Counted from the first letter of the stretch, positions 38,401 to 47,750 are shown. The stretch is DNA of 64,000 bases from Hyphomonadaceae bacterium (GCA_016791445.1 JAEUMP010000024.1:1-64000); one strand, 5' to 3'. The notes: generated by a model from the sequence alone, not told the origin. Made by a program: numbers and translations.

Positions 38401-41369
38401 AACATCGGCATTACCTCGATGTGATGGCGCAGAGCCATCAGGCGTTTCTCGACATGTCCGCCCAGATGCTTGCGCAGGTGACGGGTAGCGTGGACGTCGC
38501 GCGGCCGCAGATCCCCGCGGCGCCGGTCGTCATGGCCGCGCCGCCGCCGTTGGCGACGGCGTGGCATGCGCCGGCCGCAGAGCCGCCGCGAGTCCCGGAA
38601 ACGCCTGCGCCCCCGACGGCGGTTTCGGCGGAGGACCTCGTCCTTTCCGTCGTATCGGAAAAGACAGGGTATCCGGGCGACATGCTGCGCCTCGACATGG
38701 AGATGGAGGCCGAACTCGGAATCGATTCCATCAAGCAGGTGGAGATCCTGTCGGCGCTGCAGGCGCAGTTCCCGGACGCGCCAGAGATACCGGCCTCGGA
38801 ACTGTCGACATTGAAGACGTTGCGCGACGTTGCGCGCAAGATCGGCGCTTTCGTCGCCGATCGTCCGCAGCCGGCGCTCGTCGCGGCTGTTTCCGTCGCC
38901 GCGTTCGATCCGCGGGACCTTGAAAAATCAGTGCTCGCCATCGTGGCGGAGAAGACGGGTTATCCGATCGACATGCTCGGGCTCGACATGGAGATGGAGG
39001 CGGAACTCGGCATCGATTCCATCAAGCAGGTGGAGATCCTCTCCGCCTTGCAGGAACGCTGGCCCGATGCGCCGGATGTGGCGCCGTCCGAACTTGCGAC
39101 GCTGAAGACGCTGCGCGATGTATCGCGCGCGCTGGCGCGCGTCGGCGGCGCAGCGCCGGTTGATGCAGCGACGGCTGCCATCGCGACGCCCCGCGGGGCG
39201 GCCGGGTTGCAGGTCGCCGTGCCGCGCCTGGTTGCGGCCCGGGCGACGGGGTTTGCAATGGCCGGACTGCGCGACGGCGTCGTGCATGTGTGTGGAGGCG
39301 ATCCGACGTTCGCGGCGCAGGTGGTGGAGGCATTCGTCGCGCGCGGGGTGGAGGCCGTCGTCGCGGCGGCGCCGGAAGCGGCGCGTGCCGTTGTTTCGCT
39401 GACGGCGCTTGCGCCGGATAGCGATGCAGACTCATCGCTACAGACTCACATCGAACTCTTCCACCAGGCGCAGGCCGTCGCGCGCTTCACGGAAGCGGGG
39501 CGCGTATTTGTCGTCGCCCATGCCCGCACATGCGCAGCGCCGAACGGCGTTTCCGGCATCGTGCGCACCGCCGCGCGGGAGTGGAGCGACGCGTGCGTGA
39601 AAGCTGTGGCGATGGAAGCGCCAGACGCGGTGCGTCTCGTCGAAGAGGTATTGGCCGGCGGCCCGGAGATCGAGGTGGTGCTGGACGCCGACGGCGGGCG
39701 TTTCGCCGTCGTCGACGCGCCGGCTCCATCAAGGAGCGACGCGGCGATCGTGCCGGAGGAAGGCGGGGTCCTTCTGGTGTCGGGCGGCGCGCGTGGAGTC
39801 ACGGCTGCGTGCGCGGTGGCGCTGGCCGAAAGGCACGCGTTGAAACTCGCGTTCATCGGGCGCACGGAACTCTCTGCGGGGTCGGCCGAGGATACACGCA
39901 CCCAGACCGCCCAGGAGATTGTGTCCGAACTGATCGCGAACGCGCGCGCCGCGGGAACCTCGCTATCGATGGCGGACGCGCGCGCCGAGGCCGCACGAAC
40001 AATGTCGGAGCGCGAGGTGCGCAGGACGCTCGCGGACGCGTCGGCGCGCGGCGTCGAGGCGCATTACTTTGCGTCCGATGTGCGCGACGCGGCGCGCCTT
40101 GACACGATTGCCGGGGACGTGCGGCGGCGGATCGGTCGCATCGTGGGTGTCATCCACGGCGCCGGCGTGCTCGCGGACAAGCGTATCGCCGATCTCGATG
40201 CGGCGCAGTTCATCGATGTGTTCGCACCGAAGGTCGCCGGACTGGAAGCACTGCTGGCGGCGACGGCGAATGATGACCTCCAGCTGCTGGCTCTCTTCTC
40301 CTCCATCGCCGCGCGCGCCGGAAATGCGGGGCAGGTCGCGTACGCCGCCGCCAATGCGGTCCTGAACGGGATGGCGGAACGAGAAGCCGCGCGACGCGGG
40401 CCGCGGTGCGCGGTGCGTGCGTTCGGTTGGGGGCCGTGGGATGGCGGCATGGTCGACGCCGCGCTCAAACAGCATTTTGCGCGCGCGGGCGTCGAGGTGA
40501 TCGGTCTTGATGAAGGGGCCGCGTTTTTTGCAGAGGAAGCGCTGAGGCCGGGGCCGCCGGTGATCGTCGTCGCTGCGCCTGCCGCAGCGGCGACGCTGCC
40601 GGTGCGGATCGATTGGCCGGTATCCGCGCGCGCGCTTCCGCCATTGCGGGATCATGTGGTGCAGGGACGCATCGTGTTGCCCGTGGCCGTCGTGCTGGAG
40701 CGTATCGTACGGGCCGCAGAGCGCATTGCACCCACGGCGGAAGGCGTGATCGCCGTGCGCGATCTTCAGGTGCTGTCCGGTCTGACCATCACTGAAGACG
40801 ATGACTCTGAAACGTGGCTGTCGCTTGCCTTTGATCCGAAGGATGAGGGCTTCGCCGTCACGGTGCGGGACGACGCCGGCAAGCCGCGTTATCGCGCGCA
40901 TGTGGAGTGGCGTGCGCCGGTTGAAACGGCGCTGTCGAAGACGACCGGCCCCTGGAAGCTTGATGTTGCGGCGGCCTATGCCGGTCCGCTTTTTCACGGT
41001 CCCCGGTTTGCGGCGCTCGATGCTCTCGACGCCGACGGCGCGCGTCTGAAGACGATGCAGCAACTGGGTTGGCCCGAAGGCCCGTGGGCGCTCGATCCGG
41101 CGGCGATCGATGGCGGATTGCAACTCGGTCTGGTGTGGGCGCACGGCGACAGGCGCGGCCTCATGTTGCCGCAGAAGATCGGCTCCTATGTTCAGTTTCA
41201 GGCGCAGACGTCGGAAGCCCGATTGCGCTGCCGTCTCGCGGCGCGGCCCGTCTCCGACAAGCGCGTGGATTTCGACCTCGTGTTCGAGACGGCTGACGGC
41301 GCGCGGGTGGCCGAACTCGGCGGCGTCGAGTTCTACGCGGTGAGCGCATCGGCGACGGCGACAACGTGA
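35430..41369 (+). CDS. multidomain PUFA-synthase-like protein, KS-AT-ACP-ACP-KR-DH (PfaA/Pfa2 type)
   Basis: 1979 residues. Ketosynthase, about 8-450 (nucleophile C209 in DAACASS; EAHGTAT; GHTKAAAG); acyltransferase, about 570-870 (S668 in GGHSFGE); Ala/Pro-rich linker, about 920-1065; two ACPs with the pantetheine serines S1100 and S1197, both in LGIDSIKQVEI; ketoreductase, about 1440-1685 (SGGARGVTA, Ser-Tyr-Asn in LFSSIAARAGNAGQVAYAAAN); and a polyketide-type dehydratase, about 1725-1965 (H1742 in DHVVQGRIVLP, D1894 in DGGLQ). This order matches myxobacterial Pfa2, where marine PfaA has more ACPs and a different end. It should extend and partly process a chain with PfaD and the next protein. 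Two ACPs is a low number. The product cannot be told from sequence. Confidence 0.93.
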   Translation: MTDTPPSAIPVAVVGMSAIYPGEAGLEGFWRTIASGRDAISDVPPSHWLIADYYDPDPSKPDHTYCKRGGFIDPVPFDPMQFGLPPTALPATDSAQLLALIAAKEALARARRSQAHVDPDRISVVLGVASTTELVVQMGARLQHPVWRKALLENGIAPADADAICADIAGHYAPWQESTFPGLLGNVVAGRIANRLDLGGSNYVTDAACASSLSALQVALHELYLNEADMVLTGGVDALNDIMMYMCFSKTPAFSPTGDCRPFSDGADGTIIGEGVGMLALKRLSDAERDGDTIHAVIRGLGSSSDGRASSVYAPRSEGQAKALRRAYERAGYAPATVGLVEAHGTATKAGDAAEFAGLRAVFTDETARCALGSVKSQIGHTKAAAGAAGLIKAVLALQHATLPGTLKVERPNDVVAGSSSPFYVNAQSRPWVHGGDHPRRASVSSFGFGGSNFHVTLEAYGGAHAAKRLRTLACELILLSAESEATLAARCEEMKRACANGETLAWIAAQSAVAFDPEARARAAIVASDAAHLRDKLARLTSALEAGNASLLTDPDIAFGAGPLRGGKTAFVFPGQGSQYVGMGGDLALAFPEALTVWDDAARAPETADIARIVFPEPAFDEATRAAQSAALTAMATAQPAIAAASLAQLVLLEKLGVHADAFGGHSFGEVTALMAAGVIARDKLLPTARMRGRLMTEAAGARDGAMLAVASSVQEVSTFLADHPVLAASLVVANDNAPGQVVLAGESADIAAVETLFKTARVTAFRLPVASAFHSSIVASGVEPFAAYLKGVRFSKGSGPVYANATAKPYGRGPAAQLADQLQKPVRFREMILAMAADGVTRFIEVGPGKILTGLIDQILADTPHLAVALDDRKAGNLRGWTRGLAALAVDGVALDLARLFDTYEAPTAPAPTPAHAVMVGGANLGKPYPPADGQVTITPKRQLTTPVATRVAPVEAPVVSAPVAAASPAPADDAWGLIDRIQQETVAQHRHYLDVMAQSHQAFLDMSAQMLAQVTGSVDVARPQIPAAPVVMAAPPPLATAWHAPAAEPPRVPETPAPPTAVSAEDLVLSVVSEKTGYPGDMLRLDMEMEAELGIDSIKQVEILSALQAQFPDAPEIPASELSTLKTLRDVARKIGAFVADRPQPALVAAVSVAAFDPRDLEKSVLAIVAEKTGYPIDMLGLDMEMEAELGIDSIKQVEILSALQERWPDAPDVAPSELATLKTLRDVSRALARVGGAAPVDAATAAIATPRGAAGLQVAVPRLVAARATGFAMAGLRDGVVHVCGGDPTFAAQVVEAFVARGVEAVVAAAPEAARAVVSLTALAPDSDADSSLQTHIELFHQAQAVARFTEAGRVFVVAHARTCAAPNGVSGIVRTAAREWSDACVKAVAMEAPDAVRLVEEVLAGGPEIEVVLDADGGRFAVVDAPAPSRSDAAIVPEEGGVLLVSGGARGVTAACAVALAERHALKLAFIGRTELSAGSAEDTRTQTAQEIVSELIANARAAGTSLSMADARAEAARTMSEREVRRTLADASARGVEAHYFASDVRDAARLDTIAGDVRRRIGRIVGVIHGAGVLADKRIADLDAAQFIDVFAPKVAGLEALLAATANDDLQLLALFSSIAARAGNAGQVAYAAANAVLNGMAEREAARRGPRCAVRAFGWGPWDGGMVDAALKQHFARAGVEVIGLDEGAAFFAEEALRPGPPVIVVAAPAAAATLPVRIDWPVSARALPPLRDHVVQGRIVLPVAVVLERIVRAAERIAPTAEGVIAVRDLQVLSGLTITEDDDSETWLSLAFDPKDEGFAVTVRDDAGKPRYRAHVEWRAPVETALSKTTGPWKLDVAAAYAGPLFHGPRFAALDALDADGARLKTMQQLGWPEGPWALDPAAIDGGLQLGLVWAHGDRRGLMLPQKIGSYVQFQAQTSEARLRCRLAARPVSDKRVDFDLVFETADGARVAELGGVEFYAVSASATATT

Positions 41370-44300
41370 CGGCGTTCCCGCCGATCGCGATCGTCGCGCG
41401 CAGCAGCATCCTGCCGCAAGACGTCTCGCCGGACGCGCTTTTCGACGCGCAGCTTGCCGGGCGCAGCCTCTTGTCGCCGACCCCTGCCGGGCGTTGGCGC
41501 GGCATTGATCCGGAGGCCCGGGCGCGGAGCCAGACATCGGGCGCGCGTGTCGCGTCGCTGACAGGCGGGTACGTAACCGCTTCCGCACTTGAAACGCGCG
41601 AGGCGGGGGGCCGCATCCGTGATTTTGCAGAGCTCGATCCGCTGTTCCATTGGCTTACCCACTGTGTGACCGCGTGTGTGACGGGCAAGCCTGTCGAACC
41701 TGCACGCACTGGCCTGATCGTCGGCAACCTCTCCTATCCGACGAGCACGGGTGCGCTGTTCGTCGAGCGATACTGGCGCGGCGAGGCGCTGCCGGATCCG
41801 CGCAACCGTTTCTCGTCGGGATTGCCGGTGCACCTCGTCGCGCAGGCGCTCAGTCTGGGCGGTCCGGCGTTTGCGCTGGATGCGGCGTGTGCATCATCGC
41901 TTTACGCGATCAAGCTCGCCTGCGACGCGTTGCACGACGGCGAGGCGGACATGATGATCGCAGGCGGCGTCAATCGCGCCGACGATCTCTTCCTCCATCT
42001 CGGCTTCACCGCGCTGCAGGCGCTCAGCCCGACCGGCCGGTCTCGACCCTTCGCCCGTGACGCCGATGGCCTCGTGCCGGCGGAAGGCGCGGCGCTCGTC
42101 GCGCTGCGGCGACTTGCAGATGCGGTGCGCGATGGCGAGCGCATATTGGGCGTCGTGCGCGCCGTCGGACTCAGCAATGACGGACGGCAGAACGGATTTC
42201 TCGCGCCTTCGGCTTCCGGGCAGGCGCGCGCGATGACGGCGGCGCTCGACCAGTCAGGACTCGAACCGCGCGACGTGAGTTTCGTCGATTGCCACGCCAC
42301 TGGCACGGCGCGCGGCGACGCGACGGAGATCGAGAGCCTCTCGGCGAGTTATGGACGCACACCATTGCGGCTTGGCGCGCTGAAAGGCGTGACGGGTCAC
42401 ATGATCACGGCGTCCGGAGCGGCGAGCCTCATCAACCTGCTGACGGCGTTCGAGCGCGGCTTCATGCCGCCGTCGGCCTGCGACGCGCCGCTGTCGCAAA
42501 TCGCCGATGCGGGATTTCTGCTGCCTGATGCGCCGGTGGCATGGCCCGAGGGCGTGCGTCGTGCGGCGATCAGCAATTTCGGCTTCGGCGGCAACAACGC
42601 GCACCTCATCGTGGAGAGCCACACGCCGTCACGCGGTTGCAGGCGTGCGTCGCCGCGGGCCGGGACAGGCGATGTCGTCGTCGTCGGCATGGGTGTCGTG
42701 GCGGGCGAGGCGCGGGGTATTGAGGCGTTTCGGCGGCGTCTCTTTGCGAAGAGGCGGATGTCAACGCGGGTGGAGGAGGTGCGCCTGCCGCTCGCCGGGC
42801 TCGGATTTCCGCCCAGCGATCTGCGTGCGAGCCTTGCGCAGCAGACATTGCTGCTGGAAGCGGCGGCGGAGGCGACTGGCGCGATTGCGCCTTTGCCTTC
42901 GGACCGAACGGGCGTCTTCGTCGGCATGAGCGTCGATGCGACGATCGCACGGCATGGCGTGCGCCTGCACGAGGGCGAGAACAGCGCGTGGATCACAGCA
43001 AACGACGCCGCAGCGCCCGCGCTGTCGGCGGAGCGGGTCGTCGGCGCGATGCCGAACATACCGGCAAACCGTCTCAACGCGCAGCGCGACTGGCGTGGTC
43101 CGGGCTTCACCATTTCCAGCGAGGAACTTTCCGGGGTCGCGGCGCTCGCGGTCGCCGTGCGTGCGGTGCGGGCGGGTGAGATTGATGCGGCGCTTGTCGG
43201 CGCGACGGAGTTGGGCTGTGAACCGGCGCATCTGGCCGCGACAGCAGGCGCAGTCAGCGGGAGTGTCGTCGCCGGCGACGCGGCGGTGGCGCTTGTGCTG
43301 AAGCGTCGCGCGGATGCGGAGCGGGCCGGCGAGGCCATCCTCGGTGTCATCGATTCAGGTGGTGGCGTCGCACCCCAAGACGACGAGGTAGAGGCGCGCT
43401 TCGGGCGTGCTCACGCCGCTCACGGTCTGCTCCAGATCGCAGCCGACCTGCAGGCGCTGAATGCACGGGTGCGTATCGATGGTGACGGCGCGCAGCCGGC
43501 GCCGGGCGCCATGGCAGTGCGCCGGCGCATCGCGTCGTTCACCGGGCAGGCGGGCGACGTAGCGGTGCGCGCCGTCGACACGACGCCGGCGGCGATCGGG
43601 GTCGTCCCCGTGATGCGCCGCTATGCTGCGGTCGACAAGGCGGGCTTGCGTGCGCGGATCGCTGCAGACGACGTGGGCGGTGAGGGCGACGTGCGTTGCG
43701 CGTTGGTCGCCGACAGCGTCTCTGCGCTTGAGATGCTTCAGGCGCGAGTGGCGGAGGCGTTGGCGCGTGGGGAGACGCCGGCGGCGCCGGGCGTATCCTT
43801 CGCCGAGGCTCCCGTCACAGGTGATATGGCCTTTACGTTCACCGGCGCGGCGGCGGCTTATGCCGGTGCGGGGCGGGAACTGCTGCTGGCGTGGCCCGAG
43901 ATCGGCGACAGTCTTGCGCAACGCCACGCCGGCGTCGGCGATCTCGCACGGGCGCTCTATGGACAGGATGTCAGCGTGCTTGACCCGCGTGTGCAGCTCA
44001 CAGGTTGCGCGCTCGTATGTCAGGCGCACGCGGCGTTCTCGCGAGAAGTGCTCGGGCTGACCCCGCAGGCGGCGATCGGACTTTCTTCTGGTGAAACCAA
44101 TGCGCTGCTCGCGTTTGGCGTGTGGCGCGACCTTGGCGCGATGCTCGAGGAGATTGAGACGTCTGGCCTATACGGCCGCGAACTCACCGGCGAGTGTCGC
44201 GCGGCCGCCCGTGCGTGGGGTGAGCATGATCGCGCGGTGGACTGGACGTGCTGGCGCATCGCGGCGCCGGCGGCGCTGGTCGAGGCGGCGTTGAATGGGG

Positions 44301-47300
44301 AACCGCGCGCCTACATGACGATCATCCAGGCGCCGGAGGACTGCGTGATCGGCGGGGAGCGGGCGGCGTGCGCCCGCGTCGTCGAGACTGTGGGGCGCAG
44401 TCGCGCCATGCCGCTCGGTCTCGACATGATTGTCCACTGCGCGGCGATGGAACCCTTTGCAGAGGCGTGGCGGCGTATTCATACGCGGACCGTGCATGAG
44501 GCGCCCGGCGTCCGGTTCTATTCCAACGCTGACAATTCCGTTTACGCGCCGTCGCGCGAGTCGGCGGCGGCGGCCATCACCGCGCAGGCGCTCCACCCGA
44601 TCGATTTTCCCGCCACTGTCAGGGCGGCCTATGCAGACGGCGTGCGCATCTTCATCGAACACGGCCCGCGCAACATTCTCACGAACTCAGTCGCACGCAT
44701 TCTTGAGGGCAAACCGCATCTTGCCGCTTCAATGGACGCGCAGGAGCGTCGCGGGTTGCGGGCGCTGGCGGAAAGCGTGTGCAGGCTGTGGACTCACGGC
44801 GTTGCGTGCGACGTGGCCGCCTTCGAGGCGCGCCTCGATGTCTTGCGACGGTCGCGCACGCCGAAGGAAGACGGCGACGCTCGCGTTCTGGTCCTGCCGG
44901 CGCATCCGCCAGACATTGTCGCCCCGTCTGCAGGCTCGACGGCGCGGGACGGTGTCCAGATCATGCCGTCTCCGCCTGAGCGCGCGCCGGCGCTCGCGCT
45001 CTTTGCGGCAGCGACTGCAGCGCCTGAACACGCGCGCCCTGTCTCTTCCCGCGCCGCGACGGCGTTGCGGCTCATTTCGGATGTCGGCGAGACGCATCGG
45101 ACGTTCGTGGCGCAGCAGGCGCGCGCGCATGACGCCTTTCTGCAGACGCGTCGACAGCTGGCGCATGCGGCGATGGGCGGCGCTCGCGGCGCGCTCCTGC
45201 CGCCGGCGGTTGCGCCGTCCAATGCACCCAAGGCGCTCTATGATCGCGCCGATCTTGAAGTGCTCGCGGGGGGGCGGATTTCAGACGTCTTCGGACCCAT
45301 GTTTGCGCAACAGGATGGCTATCGCCGTCAGGTGCGGATGCCGGAGCCGCCGCTACTGCTCGCTGACCGGGTGATGGCGCTGGAGGGTGATCCCGGGTCG
45401 ATGGGCAAGGGGCGCATCGTCACCGAGACGGATGTCGACGGGGATGCCTGGTATATGCACGCCGGGCGGATGTCGCCGGGAGTCGTGATCGAATCCGGAC
45501 AAGCGGATCTGCTGCTCGCGTCGTGGCTCGGCGCCGATTTTCTCAATCGCGGGGAACGCGTCTACCGGCTGCTGGGGTGCGATCTCACCTTCATGGGTGA
45601 ACTGCCGCGCGCCGGGGAGACGTTGCGCTACGACATTCATATCGACGGCCATGCCGTGTCCGGCGAGACGCGACTCTTTTTCTTCCACTATGATTGCTAC
45701 ATCGGCGACCGTCTGATGATTTCCGTGCGCAACGGGCAGGCGGGGTTCTTCACGGATGCGGAGCTTGAGCTGTCCGGCGGCGTGCTGTGGGATGCGGAAG
45801 AAGATGCGCCCAAGGGCGATGCGCAACGTGACCCGCCGCCGTGCGTGACGACCCGTCGGCGCTTCGACCGCGCCGCGCTCGACGCATTTGTGGCCGGAGA
45901 TGCATTCGCCTGTTTCGGCGCCGGATTCGAGATGACCGCGCCGCATACGCGAACGCCGACGCTGCCCGGCGGACAGCTACGCTTGCTGGATGAAGTGGCG
46001 GTGTTCGAACCTGAAGGCGGGCCCTGGGGGCGTGGCTATCTGCGCGCGCGGGCGCATGTGCCTGAGGATGCGTGGTTCTACGCCGGCCACTTCAAGAACG
46101 ATCCGTGCATGCCCGGAACGCTCATGGCGGACGCGGCGACGCAGGCGCTCGCGTTCGCGATGGCCGCTTACGGTTTCACCATCGCCCGCGACGGCTGGCG
46201 GTTCGAGCCAGCGCCGGGCGAGATGGCGCGCTTCGTGTGCCGGGGGCAGGTGACGCCGGAGCGTGCGCACACGCTCGACTATGAAGTGTTCATCGAGGAA
46301 ATCATCGATGGGCCTGTCCCGACCGTGTTCGCTTCGCTCCTGTGCCGGCGCGACGGTTTCAAGGTTTTCCATTGTCGACGTTTCGGCATGCGGCTTGTAC
46401 CCGACTGGCCGGTGGACGTGTCACGCATGGCGGCGGCGAAGCGCATTGTCGGCCAGTCGTCCGATGTGCGCGGCGATATCGGCGGATTGACGGCGTGCGC
46501 GCTGGGCAGACCTTCGGATGCGTTCGGGGCGCTCTATGCGCCGTTTGACGGCGCGCGCCGGGCGCCGCGGTTGCCGGCCGATCCCTATCACTTCGTGTCG
46601 CGGATTCTCACCGTGGACGGCGCGCCAGGCGTACCGATGGAAGGCGCGACCGTCGTCGCCGAGTACGACGCGCCGGAAGGGGCTTGGTATTTCGCGGATG
46701 GCGCATCGGATGCGATGCCGCTGGCGGTCCTGACGGAGGTATTGCTGCAGCCTTGCGGCTGGCTCGCTTCGTATCTGGGGTTTGCCGCCAATCGCGCCGA
46801 CGACGTCGCCTTCCGCAATCTCGACGGTGTCGACGTATTGCTGCACAGGCCCGCACGCGCGGGCGTTCTCCGGGTCACGGCGCGGCTGGATCGCTATGCG
46901 GAAGCCGGCGGCTCGACGATCGTCTTCTTCAGCGTGACCTGCACGCAAGGCGGTGATCTGGTCATGAGCATGAAGACGGCGTTCGGCTTTTTCAGTCCGG
47001 CGGCGCTGCAGGCGCAGGTGGGTTTGCCCGCGACGGACTCTCAGCGTGCGGCCCTGTCTCGTGAGGACGTGTCCGAAGTTCTCCTTGGTGGAAGCGGAAT
47101 CGCCGGCGGGCGCTTGCGCCTGTTCGACAGCGTGAGCGCGTTCGAAGCTGCGGGGGGCGCGGCCGGGCTCGGACGCATCGTGACGCGCGCGCGCGTCGAT
47201 CCCGCCGCGTGGTTCTTCAAGGCGCATTTCTTTCAGGATCCGGTGCAGCCGGGATCGCTCGGCCTTGAGGCCCTGCAGCAGGCGTTGCGGCTGTTGATGA

Positions 47301-47554
47301 CTTGCAAACACCCCGAATCCGGGGCGGGACATTTTGAACCGATTGCCGTCGGCGCGCCGTTCGGGTGGCGCTTCCGGGGGCAGGTGACGCCGGCGAACCA
47401 GACGGTGTTCGCGCAGGTCGAAATCGTCTCGATGACCGAGGAACCCGATGGCCGCCTTGCTGTCGCCGACGGGTCGTACTGGGTGGACGGCTTGCGCATC
47501 TACGAGGTCAAGGGGCTTGCGGCGCGCTGGCGGCGCCACGGCGGCGCCACATAG
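41366..47554 (+). CDS. multidomain PUFA-synthase-like protein, KS-CLF-AT-DH-DH (PfaC/Pfa3 type)
   Basis: 2062 residues; GTG start overlaps the previous stop (GTGA). Ketosynthase, about 5-425 (C175 in DAACASS, DCHATGT, GHMITASG); chain-length-factor-like second KS, about 435-800, with Glu587 in place of the cysteine (ISSEELSG); acyltransferase, about 820-1180 (S907 in GLSSGE, the usual His before it being Leu); two FabA-like double-hotdog dehydratase regions, about 1290-1680 (H1365 in WYMHAGRMSPG, H1575 in GHFKNDPCMPG) and about 1730-2055 (H1954 in AHFFQDPVQPG; its first hotdog has lost the His). It ends there: no acylglycerolphosphate acyltransferase domain, unlike myxobacterial Pfa3. It supplies condensation and dehydration/isomerisation with the upstream protein. 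Confidence 0.92.
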   Translation: MTAFPPIAIVARSSILPQDVSPDALFDAQLAGRSLLSPTPAGRWRGIDPEARARSQTSGARVASLTGGYVTASALETREAGGRIRDFAELDPLFHWLTHCVTACVTGKPVEPARTGLIVGNLSYPTSTGALFVERYWRGEALPDPRNRFSSGLPVHLVAQALSLGGPAFALDAACASSLYAIKLACDALHDGEADMMIAGGVNRADDLFLHLGFTALQALSPTGRSRPFARDADGLVPAEGAALVALRRLADAVRDGERILGVVRAVGLSNDGRQNGFLAPSASGQARAMTAALDQSGLEPRDVSFVDCHATGTARGDATEIESLSASYGRTPLRLGALKGVTGHMITASGAASLINLLTAFERGFMPPSACDAPLSQIADAGFLLPDAPVAWPEGVRRAAISNFGFGGNNAHLIVESHTPSRGCRRASPRAGTGDVVVVGMGVVAGEARGIEAFRRRLFAKRRMSTRVEEVRLPLAGLGFPPSDLRASLAQQTLLLEAAAEATGAIAPLPSDRTGVFVGMSVDATIARHGVRLHEGENSAWITANDAAAPALSAERVVGAMPNIPANRLNAQRDWRGPGFTISSEELSGVAALAVAVRAVRAGEIDAALVGATELGCEPAHLAATAGAVSGSVVAGDAAVALVLKRRADAERAGEAILGVIDSGGGVAPQDDEVEARFGRAHAAHGLLQIAADLQALNARVRIDGDGAQPAPGAMAVRRRIASFTGQAGDVAVRAVDTTPAAIGVVPVMRRYAAVDKAGLRARIAADDVGGEGDVRCALVADSVSALEMLQARVAEALARGETPAAPGVSFAEAPVTGDMAFTFTGAAAAYAGAGRELLLAWPEIGDSLAQRHAGVGDLARALYGQDVSVLDPRVQLTGCALVCQAHAAFSREVLGLTPQAAIGLSSGETNALLAFGVWRDLGAMLEEIETSGLYGRELTGECRAAARAWGEHDRAVDWTCWRIAAPAALVEAALNGEPRAYMTIIQAPEDCVIGGERAACARVVETVGRSRAMPLGLDMIVHCAAMEPFAEAWRRIHTRTVHEAPGVRFYSNADNSVYAPSRESAAAAITAQALHPIDFPATVRAAYADGVRIFIEHGPRNILTNSVARILEGKPHLAASMDAQERRGLRALAESVCRLWTHGVACDVAAFEARLDVLRRSRTPKEDGDARVLVLPAHPPDIVAPSAGSTARDGVQIMPSPPERAPALALFAAATAAPEHARPVSSRAATALRLISDVGETHRTFVAQQARAHDAFLQTRRQLAHAAMGGARGALLPPAVAPSNAPKALYDRADLEVLAGGRISDVFGPMFAQQDGYRRQVRMPEPPLLLADRVMALEGDPGSMGKGRIVTETDVDGDAWYMHAGRMSPGVVIESGQADLLLASWLGADFLNRGERVYRLLGCDLTFMGELPRAGETLRYDIHIDGHAVSGETRLFFFHYDCYIGDRLMISVRNGQAGFFTDAELELSGGVLWDAEEDAPKGDAQRDPPPCVTTRRRFDRAALDAFVAGDAFACFGAGFEMTAPHTRTPTLPGGQLRLLDEVAVFEPEGGPWGRGYLRARAHVPEDAWFYAGHFKNDPCMPGTLMADAATQALAFAMAAYGFTIARDGWRFEPAPGEMARFVCRGQVTPERAHTLDYEVFIEEIIDGPVPTVFASLLCRRDGFKVFHCRRFGMRLVPDWPVDVSRMAAAKRIVGQSSDVRGDIGGLTACALGRPSDAFGALYAPFDGARRAPRLPADPYHFVSRILTVDGAPGVPMEGATVVAEYDAPEGAWYFADGASDAMPLAVLTEVLLQPCGWLASYLGFAANRADDVAFRNLDGVDVLLHRPARAGVLRVTARLDRYAEAGGSTIVFFSVTCTQGGDLVMSMKTAFGFFSPAALQAQVGLPATDSQRAALSREDVSEVLLGGSGIAGGRLRLFDSVSAFEAAGGAAGLGRIVTRARVDPAAWFFKAHFFQDPVQPGSLGLEALQQALRLLMTCKHPESGAGHFEPIAVGAPFGWRFRGQVTPANQTVFAQVEIVSMTEEPDGRLAVADGSYWVDGLRIYEVKGLAARWRRHGGAT

Positions 47555-47750
47555 GCGACGGAATCGGCGGCGAACTGCGTTCGCTGTGGCAGGTGGCGCG
47601 CCCAAGGTTGCCTCCCCGGTCGCCGTCGCCCATAACGGTGCCGGCGGATGTGGGGGACTATCCGGGGACACGCTTTGATGCGCCGATGAAACGGCTGTCG
47701 GCAGGATGCGTCGCAGCGCAGACGCGCGGGGTTCAGTGGGTGCAGTCGAA

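Noticed and set aside
38640..39140. Strong direct DNA repeat inside the KS-AT-ACP-ACP gene
   Set aside because: Explained by the two homologous ACP domains, not by a mobile or regulatory repeat.
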